64,000 bases of DNA from Lysobacter silvisoli (GTDB lineage: Bacteria > Pseudomonadota > Gammaproteobacteria > Xanthomonadales > Xanthomonadaceae): the NCBI RefSeq assembly GCF_003382365.1, contig NZ_QTSU01000001.1:1860001-1924000 (forward strand), given 5' to 3'. Shown one piece after another: positions 33,701-43,661 of this stretch (positions within the stretch are counted from its first letter, which is position 1; every line of letters starts with the position of its first letter). The position numbers and the translations under genes are program-made. The notes under the pieces are model-generated. The model searched no databases and was not told the DNA's origin. It worked only from the letters and a program-made list of their open reading frames with translations.

Positions 33701-34057
33701 TCAGGCCGACTTCAAGGTGCCCTTGGGCAACACGTTGGCGATGGCGGCGCGCTGCACGCGGATGCGCACGTTGTCGGCGATCTCGACCGTGACGAAGTTC
33801 TCGCCGATGTCGGACACGGTGCCGGCGATGCCGCCGTTGGTCAGCACTTCGTCGCCCTTGGACAGCTTGTCCAGCATGGCGCGGTGTTCCTTGGCGCGCT
33901 TCATCTGCGGGCGGATCATCAGGAAGTACATGATCGCGATCAGGATGATCGGCATCAGCAGGCCGCCGAGGCCGCCGCCGAACAGGCCGCCCGGAGCGGC
34001 AGCGCCGCCCGCGGCTTGGGCGTAAGCGGGGGCGATCAGTAGGTCGAGCAGGTTCAT
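33701..34057 (-). CDS. yajC: Sec translocon accessory protein YajC
   Basis: A 118-residue small membrane protein that associates with SecDF. It has one membrane helix (GGLLMPIILIAIMYFLMIRP) followed by the characteristic RPQMKRAKEHRAMLDKLSKGDEV segment, split here as QMKRAKEHR and LSKGDEVLTNGGIAGTV. The N-terminus MNLLDLLIAPAYAQAAGG and the following Gly-rich stretch are variable. It is flanked by tgt upstream (270 bases, with a repeat and hairpin) and secD downstream. Confidence 0.95.
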   Translation of the reverse strand: MNLLDLLIAPAYAQAAGGAAAPGGLFGGGLGGLLMPIILIAIMYFLMIRPQMKRAKEHRAMLDKLSKGDEVLTNGGIAGTVSDIGENFVTVEIADNVRIRVQRAAIANVLPKGTLKSA

Positions 34058-34254
34058 AACCGAAAGTCCTGGAACGAAAATAGCCGGGGATTATGCCATG
34101 GCCGGAAGTAGGCCATGGGCGGGCCCGGAATGGGCCCTGGCGCACGCTTTGTCGGGGGTGGGAGGGCTGGCTGGGCTTAGCGTCCGGGGCCCTTGGGGTG
34201 GGCTTTTGGCGCTAGGTCCGGCTCCGGGCGGCCGTTGGATCGGGGGTGCGCGGA

Positions 34255-34294
34255 GGCCCTCACCCCTGCCCTCTCCCGCCTTGCGGGAGAGGGG
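34255..34294. repeat. Half copy of the CTCTCCCG element
   Basis: CCCTCACCCCTGCCCTCTCC followed by CGCCTTGCGGGAGAGGG, a single hairpin unit of the element found in full at 6222 and 59235. It lies between tgt and yajC. Confidence 0.75.
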
Positions 34295-34302
34295 GAAAGG
34301 GA

Positions 34303-34321
34303 GTCCGCCCTCTGGGCGGAC
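34303..34321 (-). terminator. Hairpin after tgt
   Basis: Stem GTCCGCCC/GGGCGGAC with a 3-base loop TCT, immediately beyond the tgt stop codon. Only a weak T-rich stretch follows, so it may be a partial terminator between tgt and yajC. Confidence 0.5.
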
Positions 34322-34327
34322 GGCTTT

Positions 34328-35552
<1,225 letters not shown>

Positions 35553-35621
35553 GGGGTGTCGCTTCGCGACGGCGCAGCGTGTCCTGGCTGCGCGGAGCGA
35601 ACGCGCCGGCCACCGACGGCA

Positions 35622-36683
35622 TCACGCTTGCGGCCACAGCAGCATGGCGTCGCCGTAGGAGAAGAAGCGGTAGCGCTGCGCGATCGCGTGCGCATAGGCC
35701 TCGAACACGCGCTGCTGACCGGCGAAGGCCGAGACCATCATCAGCAGGGTGCTTTCGGGCAGGTGGAAGTTGGTGATCATCGCGTCCACCGAGCGGATCT
35801 TGTAGCCCGGCAGGATGAACAGCCGGGTCTCGCCGGCATAGGGCTGCAGTTCGCCGTCGCGCATGGCCCCGCTTTGACGCCAAGCGCTTTCCAGCGCGCG
35901 CACCACGGTGGTGCCCACCGCGATCACCCGGCCGCCGGCCGCGCGCGTGCGCCGCACCTGCTCGACCAGGCCGGCGCCGACGTTGAGCCATTCGCTGTGC
36001 ATCACGTGCTGGTCCAGGCTGTCCACGCGCACCGGCTGGAAGGTGCCCGCGCCCACGTGCAGGGTCACGTGGCCGAACTCGACCCCGCGCTCGCGCAGGC
36101 GCTGCAGCAGCGGTTCGTCGAAATGCAGGCCGGCGGTGGGCGCGGCCACCGCGCCGACCTCGCGCGCGAACACGGTCTGGTAGCGCTCGGCGTCGTCGTG
36201 GCCGGGCTCGCGCTGGATGTAGGGCGGCAGCGGCAGGCGGCCGGCGTGCAGCAGCCAGCTCTCCAGCGAATCGCCGTGCGGCTGGCCGCCCAGGTGGAAC
36301 TGCAGCAGATAGAACTCGCCCTCGCGGCCCAGCACCTCGGCCTCGCCGCCCGCGTCCAGGGCGATGCGCGCGCCAGGCTTGGGCGACTTGCTCACGCCCA
36401 GTTGCGCGCGCGCACGCGCGCCGGCGAGCAAGCGTTCGATCAGGATCTCGACCCGGCCGCCGCTGCTCTTGTGCCCGAACAGGCGCGCCGGGATCACCCG
36501 GGTGTCGTTGAACACCAGCAGGTCGCCGGGCGCGAGCAGGTCGGGCAGATCGGCGAAGGCGCCGTCCTCGAACGCGGCCGGCGCCGGCGGCACCCGCAGC
36601 AGGCGGCTGGCGGAACGTTCGGCGAGCGGGGCCTGGGCGATCAGTTCCGGTGGCAGCTCGTAATGGAAATCGGATTTTTTCAA
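35622..36683 (-). CDS. queA: tRNA preQ1 ribosyltransferase-isomerase QueA
   Basis: A 353-residue enzyme that adds the ribosyl part of S-adenosylmethionine to preQ1 in tRNA, giving epoxyqueuosine. Typical segments: KKSDFHYELPPELIAQAPLAERSAS at the start (split here as KKSDFHYELPPELIAQAP), VFNDTRVIPARLFG, VGAVAAPTAGLHF and the C-terminal FHLPESTLLMMVSAF. No ATG fits; the family N-terminus begins at TTG 36683 (LKKSDFHY read as MKKSDFHY). The start is therefore unusual and its ribosome site weak. Longer in-frame upstream sequence is a Pro/Ala-rich artefact. It leads the tgt-yajC-secDF cluster. Confidence 0.95.
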   Translation of the reverse strand: MKKSDFHYELPPELIAQAPLAERSASRLLRVPPAPAAFEDGAFADLPDLLAPGDLLVFNDTRVIPARLFGHKSSGGRVEILIERLLAGARARAQLGVSKSPKPGARIALDAGGEAEVLGREGEFYLLQFHLGGQPHGDSLESWLLHAGRLPLPPYIQREPGHDDAERYQTVFAREVGAVAAPTAGLHFDEPLLQRLRERGVEFGHVTLHVGAGTFQPVRVDSLDQHVMHSEWLNVGAGLVEQVRRTRAAGGRVIAVGTTVVRALESAWRQSGAMRDGELQPYAGETRLFILPGYKIRSVDAMITNFHLPESTLLMMVSAFAGQQRVFEAYAHAIAQRYRFFSYGDAMLLWPQA

Positions 36684-36872
36684 GGCGAACGGATACTGGA
36701 GGCGGCGCTCAGGCGCGGGGGACGCGACCTTAGCCGCGGCGGGGCCGCAAGCCGTGGCGGCCGCTGGCGGGGGCGGCCCGGCGGGGCGCGGGAAGCCGCC
36801 ATTATCCGCGCCTTCGGGGTCGCGGGGCAAAAAGGCGCCACGCCCAGGTCCCGCGCCGGCCCGCCCCCGAGG

Positions 36873-37475
36873 CTAGAGCCAGCCGTTCTGCCGGGCCTGG
36901 CGATAGGCCTCGATGCGGTTGCCGGCGCCGAGCTTGCCGATCGCCTCGGACAGATAGTTGCGCACCGTGCCCTGGCTCAGGTGCAGGCGCTGGCCGATCT
37001 CGGCGGTGCTCACGCCCTCGCCCGCCAGGCGCAGCACCTGGCGCTCGCGCTCGGTCAGCGGATCGTCCTCGCCCCAGGCCGCCACCGCCAGCTGCGGATC
37101 GATCGCGCGGCCGCCGCGATGAACCTGGCGCAAGGCCTCGGCCAGCTGTTCGGCCGGCGCGTCCTTGAGCAGGTAGCCGCGCACGCCGGCGTCCAGCGCG
37201 CGGCGCAGGTAGCCGCTGCGGCCGAAGGTGGTCACGATCACCACCCGTGTTTCCAGCCCCGAGTCGCGCACGCGCTGGGCCAGCTCGATGCCGGTCATCT
37301 GCGGCATTTCGATGTCGGTCACCAGCAGTTCCGGTTGCAGGCGCTGCACCGCCGCCCAGGCCGCCTCGCCGTCGCCGACCGCGGCCACAACGTCCAGGTC
37401 GGTTTCCAGGTTCAGCAGCGCGGCCAGCGCGCCGCGCACCAGCGCCTGGTCCTCGGCCAGCACCAATCGGATCAT
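36873..37475 (-). CDS. NarL/DesR-type response regulator
   Basis: A 200-residue two-component regulator. The receiver domain has the acidic pocket in VLAEDQ, the phosphorylation site Asp54 (LLVTDIEMPQMTG), Thr in VTTFGRSGYLRRAL and Lys in GYLLKDAPAEQLAEAL. The C-terminal LuxR-type helix-turn-helix reads LTERERQVLRLAGEGVSTAE, then GTVRNYLSEAIGKLG. The whole is very like DesR, the regulator of a membrane-lipid desaturase in Bacillus. Start ATG 37475 overlaps the histidine kinase stop by 4 bases (ATGA). The target genes are unknown; no desaturase is encoded in the window. Confidence 0.93.
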   Translation of the reverse strand: MIRLVLAEDQALVRGALAALLNLETDLDVVAAVGDGEAAWAAVQRLQPELLVTDIEMPQMTGIELAQRVRDSGLETRVVIVTTFGRSGYLRRALDAGVRGYLLKDAPAEQLAEALRQVHRGGRAIDPQLAVAAWGEDDPLTERERQVLRLAGEGVSTAEIGQRLHLSQGTVRNYLSEAIGKLGAGNRIEAYRQARQNGWL

Positions 37476-38641
37476 GCCGCTCCCCGCTCGTGGTAAGTGC
37501 GCGCCGCTGCCGGCGCTTCGTCGCTGCGCCGCGCGGCGGCCAGGGCCTCGCGCGGCAGGATCAACCGCAGGCGCGTGCCCGCGCCCGGCGGACTGTCGAT
37601 TTCCACGCTGCCGCCGACCGCGCGCAAACGCTCGCGCATGCCGGTCAGGCCATGGCCTTCGCGGCCGGCGCCGCCGCGGCCGTCGTCGGCGATGAGCAGG
37701 CTCAGCCCGCCGCGTGCTTCGCCGATCAATTCCACCTCGACCCGGGTCGCGCCGGAATGGCGCAGCACGTTGGTCACCGATTCGCGCAGCGCCAGGGTCA
37801 GCGCGGTCTCGACCTTTTCCGGAATTTCCACCGGCGCCAGACGATGATCCAGGCTGATCTCGGCGCCGAGCAGGGCCAGCCGCGCGGCCGCGAGTTCGGC
37901 CTGCAGGCCGCTGGCGCGGATACCGGCCACCGCCTCGCGCACCTGGGTCAGGGCCTCGCGCGCGACCCGCTCCACCTCGCCGATCTGGGCGCGCGCGCCC
38001 TGCGGGTCGCGGTCGAACAAGCGCGCGGCCAACTGGGTCTTGAGCACCACCAGCGACAGCGTATGGCCGAGCAGATCGTGCAGGTCGCGGCCGATGCGCT
38101 CGCGCTCGGCCAGGCCGGCCAGGCGCCGCACTTCGTCCTGGGTCAGGCGCAGTTCGGCGTTGCGCAGTTCGCGGTTGCGGATGCTGACCACGCCCACGAA
38201 CACCATCGCCGCCACGATCACGTTGATCATGTAGGTCGACAGCGGCCGCGCCTCGATCGGCATGAAGCGGTAGAAGCACACCGCCTCGATCGCCATCACC
38301 GCCACGCACAGCGTCAGCGCGCGCCACACCGGCAGGCTGGCCGCGGCCATGCCGACCGCATAGATCACATAGGCCGCGCCCGCGCCCATCGGCATGGTCA
38401 CGAAACCCAGCGCCGCCACCGCAAGGGTCAGGGCCACGCGCCGGCGCCGCGAGACGGCGTAGTGATGGGCGAAGTACAGCACCACGAACACCAGCGCCGC
38501 GGCCACGAACAGCAGCGCCCACCGCAGCGGCACCTGCGGCCAATAGAACATCGGCAGGAAGGCGAAGATCAGGTACAGCAACGACACCCAACGCCAGACC
38601 GGCGGATGTTCGTGGGATTGGAGCAGGGCCTTGAAGCGCAT
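37472..38641 (-). CDS. DesK-type sensor histidine kinase
   Basis: A 389-residue membrane kinase. The N-terminal half has four to six helices (WVSLLYLIFAFLPMFYW, ALLFVAAALVFVVLYFAHHY, VALTLAVAALGFV, TYMINVIVAAMVFVGVVSI). Then comes the HisKA_3 dimerisation region with the phospho-acceptor His188 (RIGRDLHDLLGHTLSLVVLK) and an ATPase domain with N-box ESVTNVLRHSGA and G-boxes DDGRGG and HGLTGMRERL. Similar DesK proteins sense membrane thickness or fluidity through their helices. It forms a pair with the response regulator, whose start overlaps its stop. It is probably transcribed from upstream of 38641. Confidence 0.92.
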   Translation of the reverse strand: MRFKALLQSHEHPPVWRWVSLLYLIFAFLPMFYWPQVPLRWALLFVAAALVFVVLYFAHHYAVSRRRRVALTLAVAALGFVTMPMGAGAAYVIYAVGMAAASLPVWRALTLCVAVMAIEAVCFYRFMPIEARPLSTYMINVIVAAMVFVGVVSIRNRELRNAELRLTQDEVRRLAGLAERERIGRDLHDLLGHTLSLVVLKTQLAARLFDRDPQGARAQIGEVERVAREALTQVREAVAGIRASGLQAELAAARLALLGAEISLDHRLAPVEIPEKVETALTLALRESVTNVLRHSGATRVEVELIGEARGGLSLLIADDGRGGAGREGHGLTGMRERLRAVGGSVEIDSPPGAGTRLRLILPREALAAARRSDEAPAAARTYHERGAA

Positions 38642-38777
38642 TCGGGTGTGTCCTTCGCTGCCGCGACTGTAAGTAATCCGGAGCCAAAAGTTCAGGGTGG
38701 CGCGTGGCGGAACGAAAAACAGGTCGCGCGCGTCGGGCCGAGGGAGGGGGCCCGACGCGCGCGACCGGGGCCGCGGC

Positions 38778-40556
38778 TCAGCGCAGTTCGACCGCCTCGA
38801 TGGCGAAGGCGAACGGGCCCGGCGTGCCTGCCGCCAGGGAAATGCCGCGCAAACGGCTCAGATCGACGTTGGGCAGGCTGGACAGCGGCACCGTCACCTC
38901 GCGCCACTCGCCGGCGGTGGCCACCTGGTGCACGCCGGGACGGCCGTTCATGTCGACGCCGGAGAACACCAGCAGGGTCAGCGGCCTGCCGTCGCCGCGC
39001 ACGCGCAGCACCAATTCGCGCACGCCGCTGGCGTCGGTGGCGCCCATGGGTTCGGCGCCCGGGAACAGGATGATGCCGCCCCAGGGGTTGGCCGCGCCGG
39101 CGACGATCTCGCCGGCCACCTGCAGCGCCGGGCCGCCATCGCGGCCCTGGCCCACGGTCAGCCTGGACTGCGAACGCCCGCCGATCATCTGGTCGCTGGT
39201 CGCCGACCAGCTCGGTGCCGGCTGGCCTTCGCGCAGTAGTTCCACCGCGCCCGCGGCCACCCGCGGCGCCGGCTTGTCGGCCACGCGGGCCACGCTGTAG
39301 CCGTTCTTCCACACCGCGCGGATCGCGCGCGTGGCGGTGATGTCGGCACTGGGATCGCCGTCGACCAGGACCAGGTCGGCGCGCAGGCCGGCGGCGATGC
39401 GGCCGCGGTCGCTCAGGCCGAAGCGCTGCGCCGGCGCCGAGGTCGCCGCGCGCAAGGCTTCCACCGGGCTCAGTCCGGCCTGCACCAGCAGCGCCAGTTC
39501 GGCGTGCTGGCTGGCGCCGTGGGTGGTGCCGGGGTTGCCGGCGTCGGTGCCGGCCAGCAGGGTCACCCCGGCCGCATGCAGGCGGCGCACGTTCTCCAAA
39601 GCATTGGGCAGGTGGTGGGCGATATGCTGCGGCAGCGGGAAGGTCTGGTTCAGCGCGTCCTTCTGCGCCGGCTGCAGCATCGGCGCGATGCGCGGGTCGG
39701 CCGCGAGCTTGGCGCCCTCGCCGGCGCGCGACAGCGTGGCCATCACGCTCAGGGTCGGGGTGACGAAGGCGTCGCGGCGCTTGATCGCGGCCACCAGTTC
39801 GTCGTCGGCCACGCGATCGCTGTAGATGTGGATCAGGCCGTCGGCGCCGGCGTCGATGACCTTGCGCGCGTCGCCGACCTGGGCCACGTGCACCAGCGCC
39901 CGCTTGTCGTGCCGGTGCGCGGCGACGATCGTCGCCTGCATCGCGGCGTCCGACAGGGTCGGGATGCGCGGCTTGCCGGTGTAAGCGGCGCCGTTGTCGA
40001 CCACCAGCTTGATGTAGTCCGAGCCCTCGGCGATGCGCTCGCGCACGAAGGCTTCGGCCTGGGCCGGGTCGTCCAGGGTCGGTATGGCCAGGCCGTACTC
40101 GCTGCCGTGGCCGCCCTTGGCGGTGACCAGGGTGCCGGCCGACCACAGGTCGGCGCGGTCGGTGCGGGCCAGGCTCTGGCGCTCCTTGCCCGCCGCGGGC
40201 AGCAGGCGGTGGTCGGTGAACATGTCCAGTTCGGTGGTCACGCCGAAACGCAGGGCGTCGCGGCGGGCCTCGCCGAAGCTGTGGGTGTGGGCATCGATCA
40301 GGCCCGGCAACAGGGTGCCGCCGCGGCCGTCCACCACCGGCACGCCGGCCGGGATCTGCAACTGCGGGCCGATGGCGGCGATCCGGCCGTCGCGCACCAG
40401 CACGGTGGTGGCCGGCTGCATGCGCTGGCCGTCGAATACGCGTACGTCGCGGATGGCGACGTCGTCGCTGTCGCCGGCCGGCTCGGCAGCCAACGCGGTC
40501 GCGCTCAGGGCGGCCAGCACCAATACGGCCAGCCAGCGGGGTCTGGGAAGGTTCAT
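38778..40556 (-). CDS. Exported amidohydrolase with C-terminal CIA30-like domain
   Basis: A 592-residue secreted metal-dependent hydrolase. It has a signal peptide (residues 1-24, LAVLVLAALSATALAA). The amidohydrolase domain carries the first metal motif GLIDAHTHSFGEA, later His residues (RALVHVAQVGD; DGLIHIYSD) and GTDAGNPGTTHG with the catalytic Asp. The last about 150 residues (SATSDQMIGGRSQSRLTVGQ ... NPWGGIILFPG ... WREVTVPLSSLP) look like the beta-sandwich of the CIA30 family, an uncommon fusion. ATG 40556 is preferred because GGAG lies six bases before it; an in-frame ATG at 40568 has none. Substrate unknown; related proteins are imidazolonepropionase- or prolidase-like. Confidence 0.88.
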   Translation of the reverse strand: MNLPRPRWLAVLVLAALSATALAAEPAGDSDDVAIRDVRVFDGQRMQPATTVLVRDGRIAAIGPQLQIPAGVPVVDGRGGTLLPGLIDAHTHSFGEARRDALRFGVTTELDMFTDHRLLPAAGKERQSLARTDRADLWSAGTLVTAKGGHGSEYGLAIPTLDDPAQAEAFVRERIAEGSDYIKLVVDNGAAYTGKPRIPTLSDAAMQATIVAAHRHDKRALVHVAQVGDARKVIDAGADGLIHIYSDRVADDELVAAIKRRDAFVTPTLSVMATLSRAGEGAKLAADPRIAPMLQPAQKDALNQTFPLPQHIAHHLPNALENVRRLHAAGVTLLAGTDAGNPGTTHGASQHAELALLVQAGLSPVEALRAATSAPAQRFGLSDRGRIAAGLRADLVLVDGDPSADITATRAIRAVWKNGYSVARVADKPAPRVAAGAVELLREGQPAPSWSATSDQMIGGRSQSRLTVGQGRDGGPALQVAGEIVAGAANPWGGIILFPGAEPMGATDASGVRELVLRVRGDGRPLTLLVFSGVDMNGRPGVHQVATAGEWREVTVPLSSLPNVDLSRLRGISLAAGTPGPFAFAIEAVELR

Positions 40557-40963
40557 TCGGGGCTCCATGAGGGCCGGCCGGACCGGCTTCGGGGTGGCGC
40601 CACTGTCGCGATCCGGCCGTGCGCGCGGCAGTGGGCGCCGTCACCGGGCCTCCATGACAGCTGTCAGCCGGCGCGGGCCGGAGGGGGTTATCGCCGTGTC
40701 GCGGACGTGGTAAACTCACTCAAGCTATTGAATTGAAACGAAAAACACCTCAACGCCAGCTGCCATGGCAGGCCGTTGCGGCTTTCCTCGTTTCAGCCCA
40801 TGCGCGTTTCTACCTGCACGATTCGACCTGCATGAAGGGCGGCGCTTGGCGACCCGATACCAACCGGGGCGCTGCAACTGCGAGCGCCCGGCCACGGAGG
40901 CCGGGCCTGTTCTTCATCCCACGATGCTTCGGCCGGATGCCGACGACCATTGGAGATCCTGTG
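40557..40963. promoter_or_regulatory. 407-base leader region before aminotransferase gene
   Basis: Contains a possible extended -10 box TGGTAAACT (40708-40716). A short open frame of 11 codons (40800-40835, MRVSTCTIRPA) follows. An 8-base GC stem GCCCGGCC/GGCCGGGC (40886-40906, loop ACGGA) is followed by TGTTCTTC, then the gene start at 40964 with TGGAGA as ribosome site. The order promoter, short frame, hairpin, gene resembles an attenuator leader, but the peptide has no run of one amino acid, so this is tentative. The first part (40557-40700) shows nothing recognisable. Confidence 0.35.
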
Positions 40964-42457
40964 ATGACCCTGCTCAGCCCTCTCGCGCCGCTGCGCGCCC
41001 ACGCCGGCGCGCGCCGCACCATCGGCCTCGACGACGCCACCGTCGAGCGTTTCGCCGCCAGCCATGCGGAACTGGCCGAGGTCATCGAAGCCGCCGCCGC
41101 CGAATACGCGGCCGTGCGCGCCGACATCGCCGAGCTGCTGGACCTGGACGAGGACGCGCAGATCCGCGCCGTGCAGGCCGGCTACGTCAACTTCTATACC
41201 GACGACGGCGTGAACCCCTACGTGGCCCTGGCCGCGCGCGGTCCGTGGATCGTGACCCTGAAGGGCGCGGTGCTGCACGACTCCGGCGGCTACGGCATGC
41301 TCGGTTTCGGCCACACTCCGGGCGCGGTGATCGCGGCCATGGCCAAGCCGCAGGCGATGGCCAACATCATGACCCCGTCGCTGTCGCAGCTGCGCTTCGA
41401 CCGCGCCCTGCGCGCCGCCATCGGCGGCGAGCGCGGCTGCCCCTACACCCGCTTCCTGTGCTTGAACTCGGGCTCGGAATCGGTGTCGCTGGCCGCGCGC
41501 ATCGCCGACGTCAACAGCAAGCTGATGACCGACCCGGGCGCCAAGTACGCCGGCCGCGCGATCAAGCGCGTGGTGGTCAAGGGCAGCTTCCACGGCCGCA
41601 CCGAGCGCCCCGCGCTGTACTCGGATTCCTCGCGCAAGGCCTACGTGCAGTACCTGGCCAGCTTCCGCAACGAGGACTCGGTGATCACCGTCGAGCCCTA
41701 CGACATCGAGGCGCTGAACAAGGCCTTCGCCGACGCCGACGCCAACGGCTGGTTCATCGAGGCCATGTTCCTGGAACCGGTGATGGGCGAAGGCGACCCG
41801 GGCCGCAGCGTGCCGCCGGCGTTCTACGCCGCCGCGCGCGAGCTGACCCGCAGCCACGGCTCGCTGCTGCTGGTGGACTCGATCCAGGCCGGCCTGCGCG
41901 CGCACGGCGTGCTGTCCATCGTCGACTACCCGGGCTTCGAAGGCCTGGACGCGCCCGACATGGAAACCTATTCCAAGGCGCTCAACGCCGGCCAGTACCC
42001 GCTGTCGGTGCTGGCGGTGGGCGAGCGCGCGGCCTCGCTGTACCGCAAGGGCCTGTACGGCAACACCATGACCACCAACCCGCGCGCGCTGGAAGTGGCG
42101 GTGGCGGTGCTGCAGCAGATCACCCCGCAGCTGCAGGCCAACATCCGCGCGCGCGGCAGCGAGGCGCTGCAGAAGCTGGAACAGCTCAAGAGCGAGCTCG
42201 GCGGCCTGATCACCAAGGTCCAGGGCACCGGCCTGCTGTTCTCCTGCGAGCTGTCGCCGCAGTTCAAGTGCTATGGCGCCGGCTCGATCGAGGAATGGCT
42301 GCGCGAGCGCGGCATCGGCGTGATCCACGGCGGCGTCAACTCGCTGCGCTTCACCCCCAACTTCACCATCACCAGCGCCGAGCTGGAGCTGCTGGTGAGC
42401 ATGGTCGGTCGCGCCCTGAAGGAAGGCCCGCGCGCGCAGCAGGCCGCCGCGGCCTGA
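40964..42457 (+). CDS. Class III PLP-dependent aminotransferase
   Basis: A 497-residue pyridoxal-phosphate enzyme of the class III (fold type I, ornithine/GABA-type) aminotransferases. It shows the usual landmarks: LHDSGGYGMLGFGHTPG near the start, LCLNSGSESVSLAARIAD (cofactor phosphate loop), GSFHGRTERPALYSDSS, FLEPVMGEGDPGRSVP, LLLVDSIQAGLRAHG with the cofactor Asp, and METYSKALNAGQYP with the Schiff-base lysine. The sequence departs from well-known GABA, ornithine and lysine aminotransferases in several of these, so the amino donor cannot be named. ATG 40964 with TGGAGA upstream is preferred; an earlier in-frame start at 40832 would add an unconvincing leader. An imperfect hairpin with ATAGGAGTT/AACTCCTAT arms (42473-42523) follows. 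Confidence 0.88.
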   Translation: MTLLSPLAPLRAHAGARRTIGLDDATVERFAASHAELAEVIEAAAAEYAAVRADIAELLDLDEDAQIRAVQAGYVNFYTDDGVNPYVALAARGPWIVTLKGAVLHDSGGYGMLGFGHTPGAVIAAMAKPQAMANIMTPSLSQLRFDRALRAAIGGERGCPYTRFLCLNSGSESVSLAARIADVNSKLMTDPGAKYAGRAIKRVVVKGSFHGRTERPALYSDSSRKAYVQYLASFRNEDSVITVEPYDIEALNKAFADADANGWFIEAMFLEPVMGEGDPGRSVPPAFYAAARELTRSHGSLLLVDSIQAGLRAHGVLSIVDYPGFEGLDAPDMETYSKALNAGQYPLSVLAVGERAASLYRKGLYGNTMTTNPRALEVAVAVLQQITPQLQANIRARGSEALQKLEQLKSELGGLITKVQGTGLLFSCELSPQFKCYGAGSIEEWLRERGIGVIHGGVNSLRFTPNFTITSAELELLVSMVGRALKEGPRAQQAAAA

Positions 42458-42608
42458 AGGCAAGAGTTGCGAATAGGAGTTGGAAGATAGCGACCGCTGG
42501 CCTTCGCTTTCGCTAACTCCTATCTTTGCTCCTTCCCTTCTATTTTCCCCTCAAGGACCAGAGCGCCGCCGCGGGCCGTGGACACCCGCCGCGGCCCGTT
42601 CCATTCCC

Positions 42609-42917
42609 ATGGCGCTAGACCTGATCCCGGCCCGGCACGAACGCGACATCCATGCCGCGCAGCGGCGGTTCGCGATCGACCAGGCGCTGCACGCGCAGTT
42701 GCAGGCGCGTGCGCAGCCGCCCGACGACTATCCGCTGCTGCGCGCCCTGCGCTATCACGACGACACGGCTTTCCCGCTGGCCGAGCTGCGCGCGCTGCAC
42801 GCCGAACTGCTGCGGGTCGAAACCCGTTTCACCGAACCCAGCCAAGTGCGCGAGCTGCTGTGTTTCGTCGAGCGGACCATCGCCGACGGGGATAACCTCT
42901 ACGCCACCGCCGACTGA
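42609..42917 (+). CDS. Small protein, unknown function
   Basis: A 102-residue protein rich in charged residues and helices ([61 protein letters not shown]). No signal peptide, membrane segment or known motif. The regular spacing suggests a small helical bundle. The start [11 protein letters not shown] has no strong ribosome site; the coding bias fits a real gene. It precedes upp by 80 bases on the same strand. Function not recognised. Confidence 0.6.
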   Translation: MALDLIPARHERDIHAAQRRFAIDQALHAQLQARAQPPDDYPLLRALRYHDDTAFPLAELRALHAELLRVETRFTEPSQVRELLCFVERTIADGDNLYATAD

Positions 42918-42997
42918 GGCCGCGCGGCGCTTGCGCCCTGCCCCACACCCCAACGATCCTGACCGGCCAGGATCGCCCGCCCCGCCCGAGGCCGCCC

Positions 42998-43633
42998 ATG
43001 AAAGTCGTAGAAGTCAGCCATCCCCTGGTGCAGCACAAGCTCGGCCTGATGCGCCGCGCCGGCAACAGCACCAAGGAATTCCGCGAACTCGCCTCCGAAG
43101 TCGCCACCCTGCTCACCTACGAGGCCACCTCGGACCTGGAGACCGAGGAAGCGACCATCGAAGGCTGGGCCGGCCCGGTCGCGATCCGCCGGATCAAGGG
43201 CGCCAAGGTCACCCTGGTGCCGATCCTGCGCGCCGGCCTGGGCATGCTGCCGGGCGTGCTGGAGCTGATCCCCTCGGCCAAGGTCGGCGTGGTCGGCCTG
43301 CAGCGCGACGAACGCACCCTGCAGCCGGTGGGCTACTACGAGAAGCTAACCGGGCGCATGGACGAGCGCACCGCGCTGATCCTGGACCCCATGCTCGCCA
43401 CCGGCGGCACCCTGATCGCCACCGTGGACATGCTCAAGGCCGCCGGCTGCCGCCGGATCAAGGGCCTGTTCCTGGTCGCCGCGCCCGAGGGCTTGCGCGC
43501 GCTGGAAGCCAGGCACCCCGACGTGGAAGTGTTCACCGCCTCGGTGGACCAGCGCCTCAACGAAGTCGGCTACATCCTCCCCGGCCTGGGCGACGCCGGC
43601 GACAAGATCTTCGGCACCAAGCACGAAAGCTGA
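42998..43633 (+). CDS. upp: Uracil phosphoribosyltransferase
   Basis: A 211-residue pyrimidine salvage enzyme that joins uracil and PRPP to UMP. Typical regions: [58 protein letters not shown] (PRPP-binding loop) and the C-terminal [20 protein letters not shown], which binds uracil. The length and order match the bacterial enzyme closely. The start ATG 42998 ([10 protein letters not shown]) follows a Pro/Arg-rich non-coding stretch. The gene is followed by a long array of repeats without a clear terminator. Confidence 0.97.
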   Translation: MKVVEVSHPLVQHKLGLMRRAGNSTKEFRELASEVATLLTYEATSDLETEEATIEGWAGPVAIRRIKGAKVTLVPILRAGLGMLPGVLELIPSAKVGVVGLQRDERTLQPVGYYEKLTGRMDERTALILDPMLATGGTLIATVDMLKAAGCRRIKGLFLVAAPEGLRALEARHPDVEVFTASVDQRLNEVGYILPGLGDAGDKIFGTKHES

Positions 43634-43661
43634 GCCGGCCTTTACGCACCGCCCCCCGTCT

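Noticed and set aside
34058-34250. Small gene between yajC and tgt
   Set aside because: The open frames give low-complexity Gly/Ala/Trp chains and the region contains a repeat; nothing conserved recognised.
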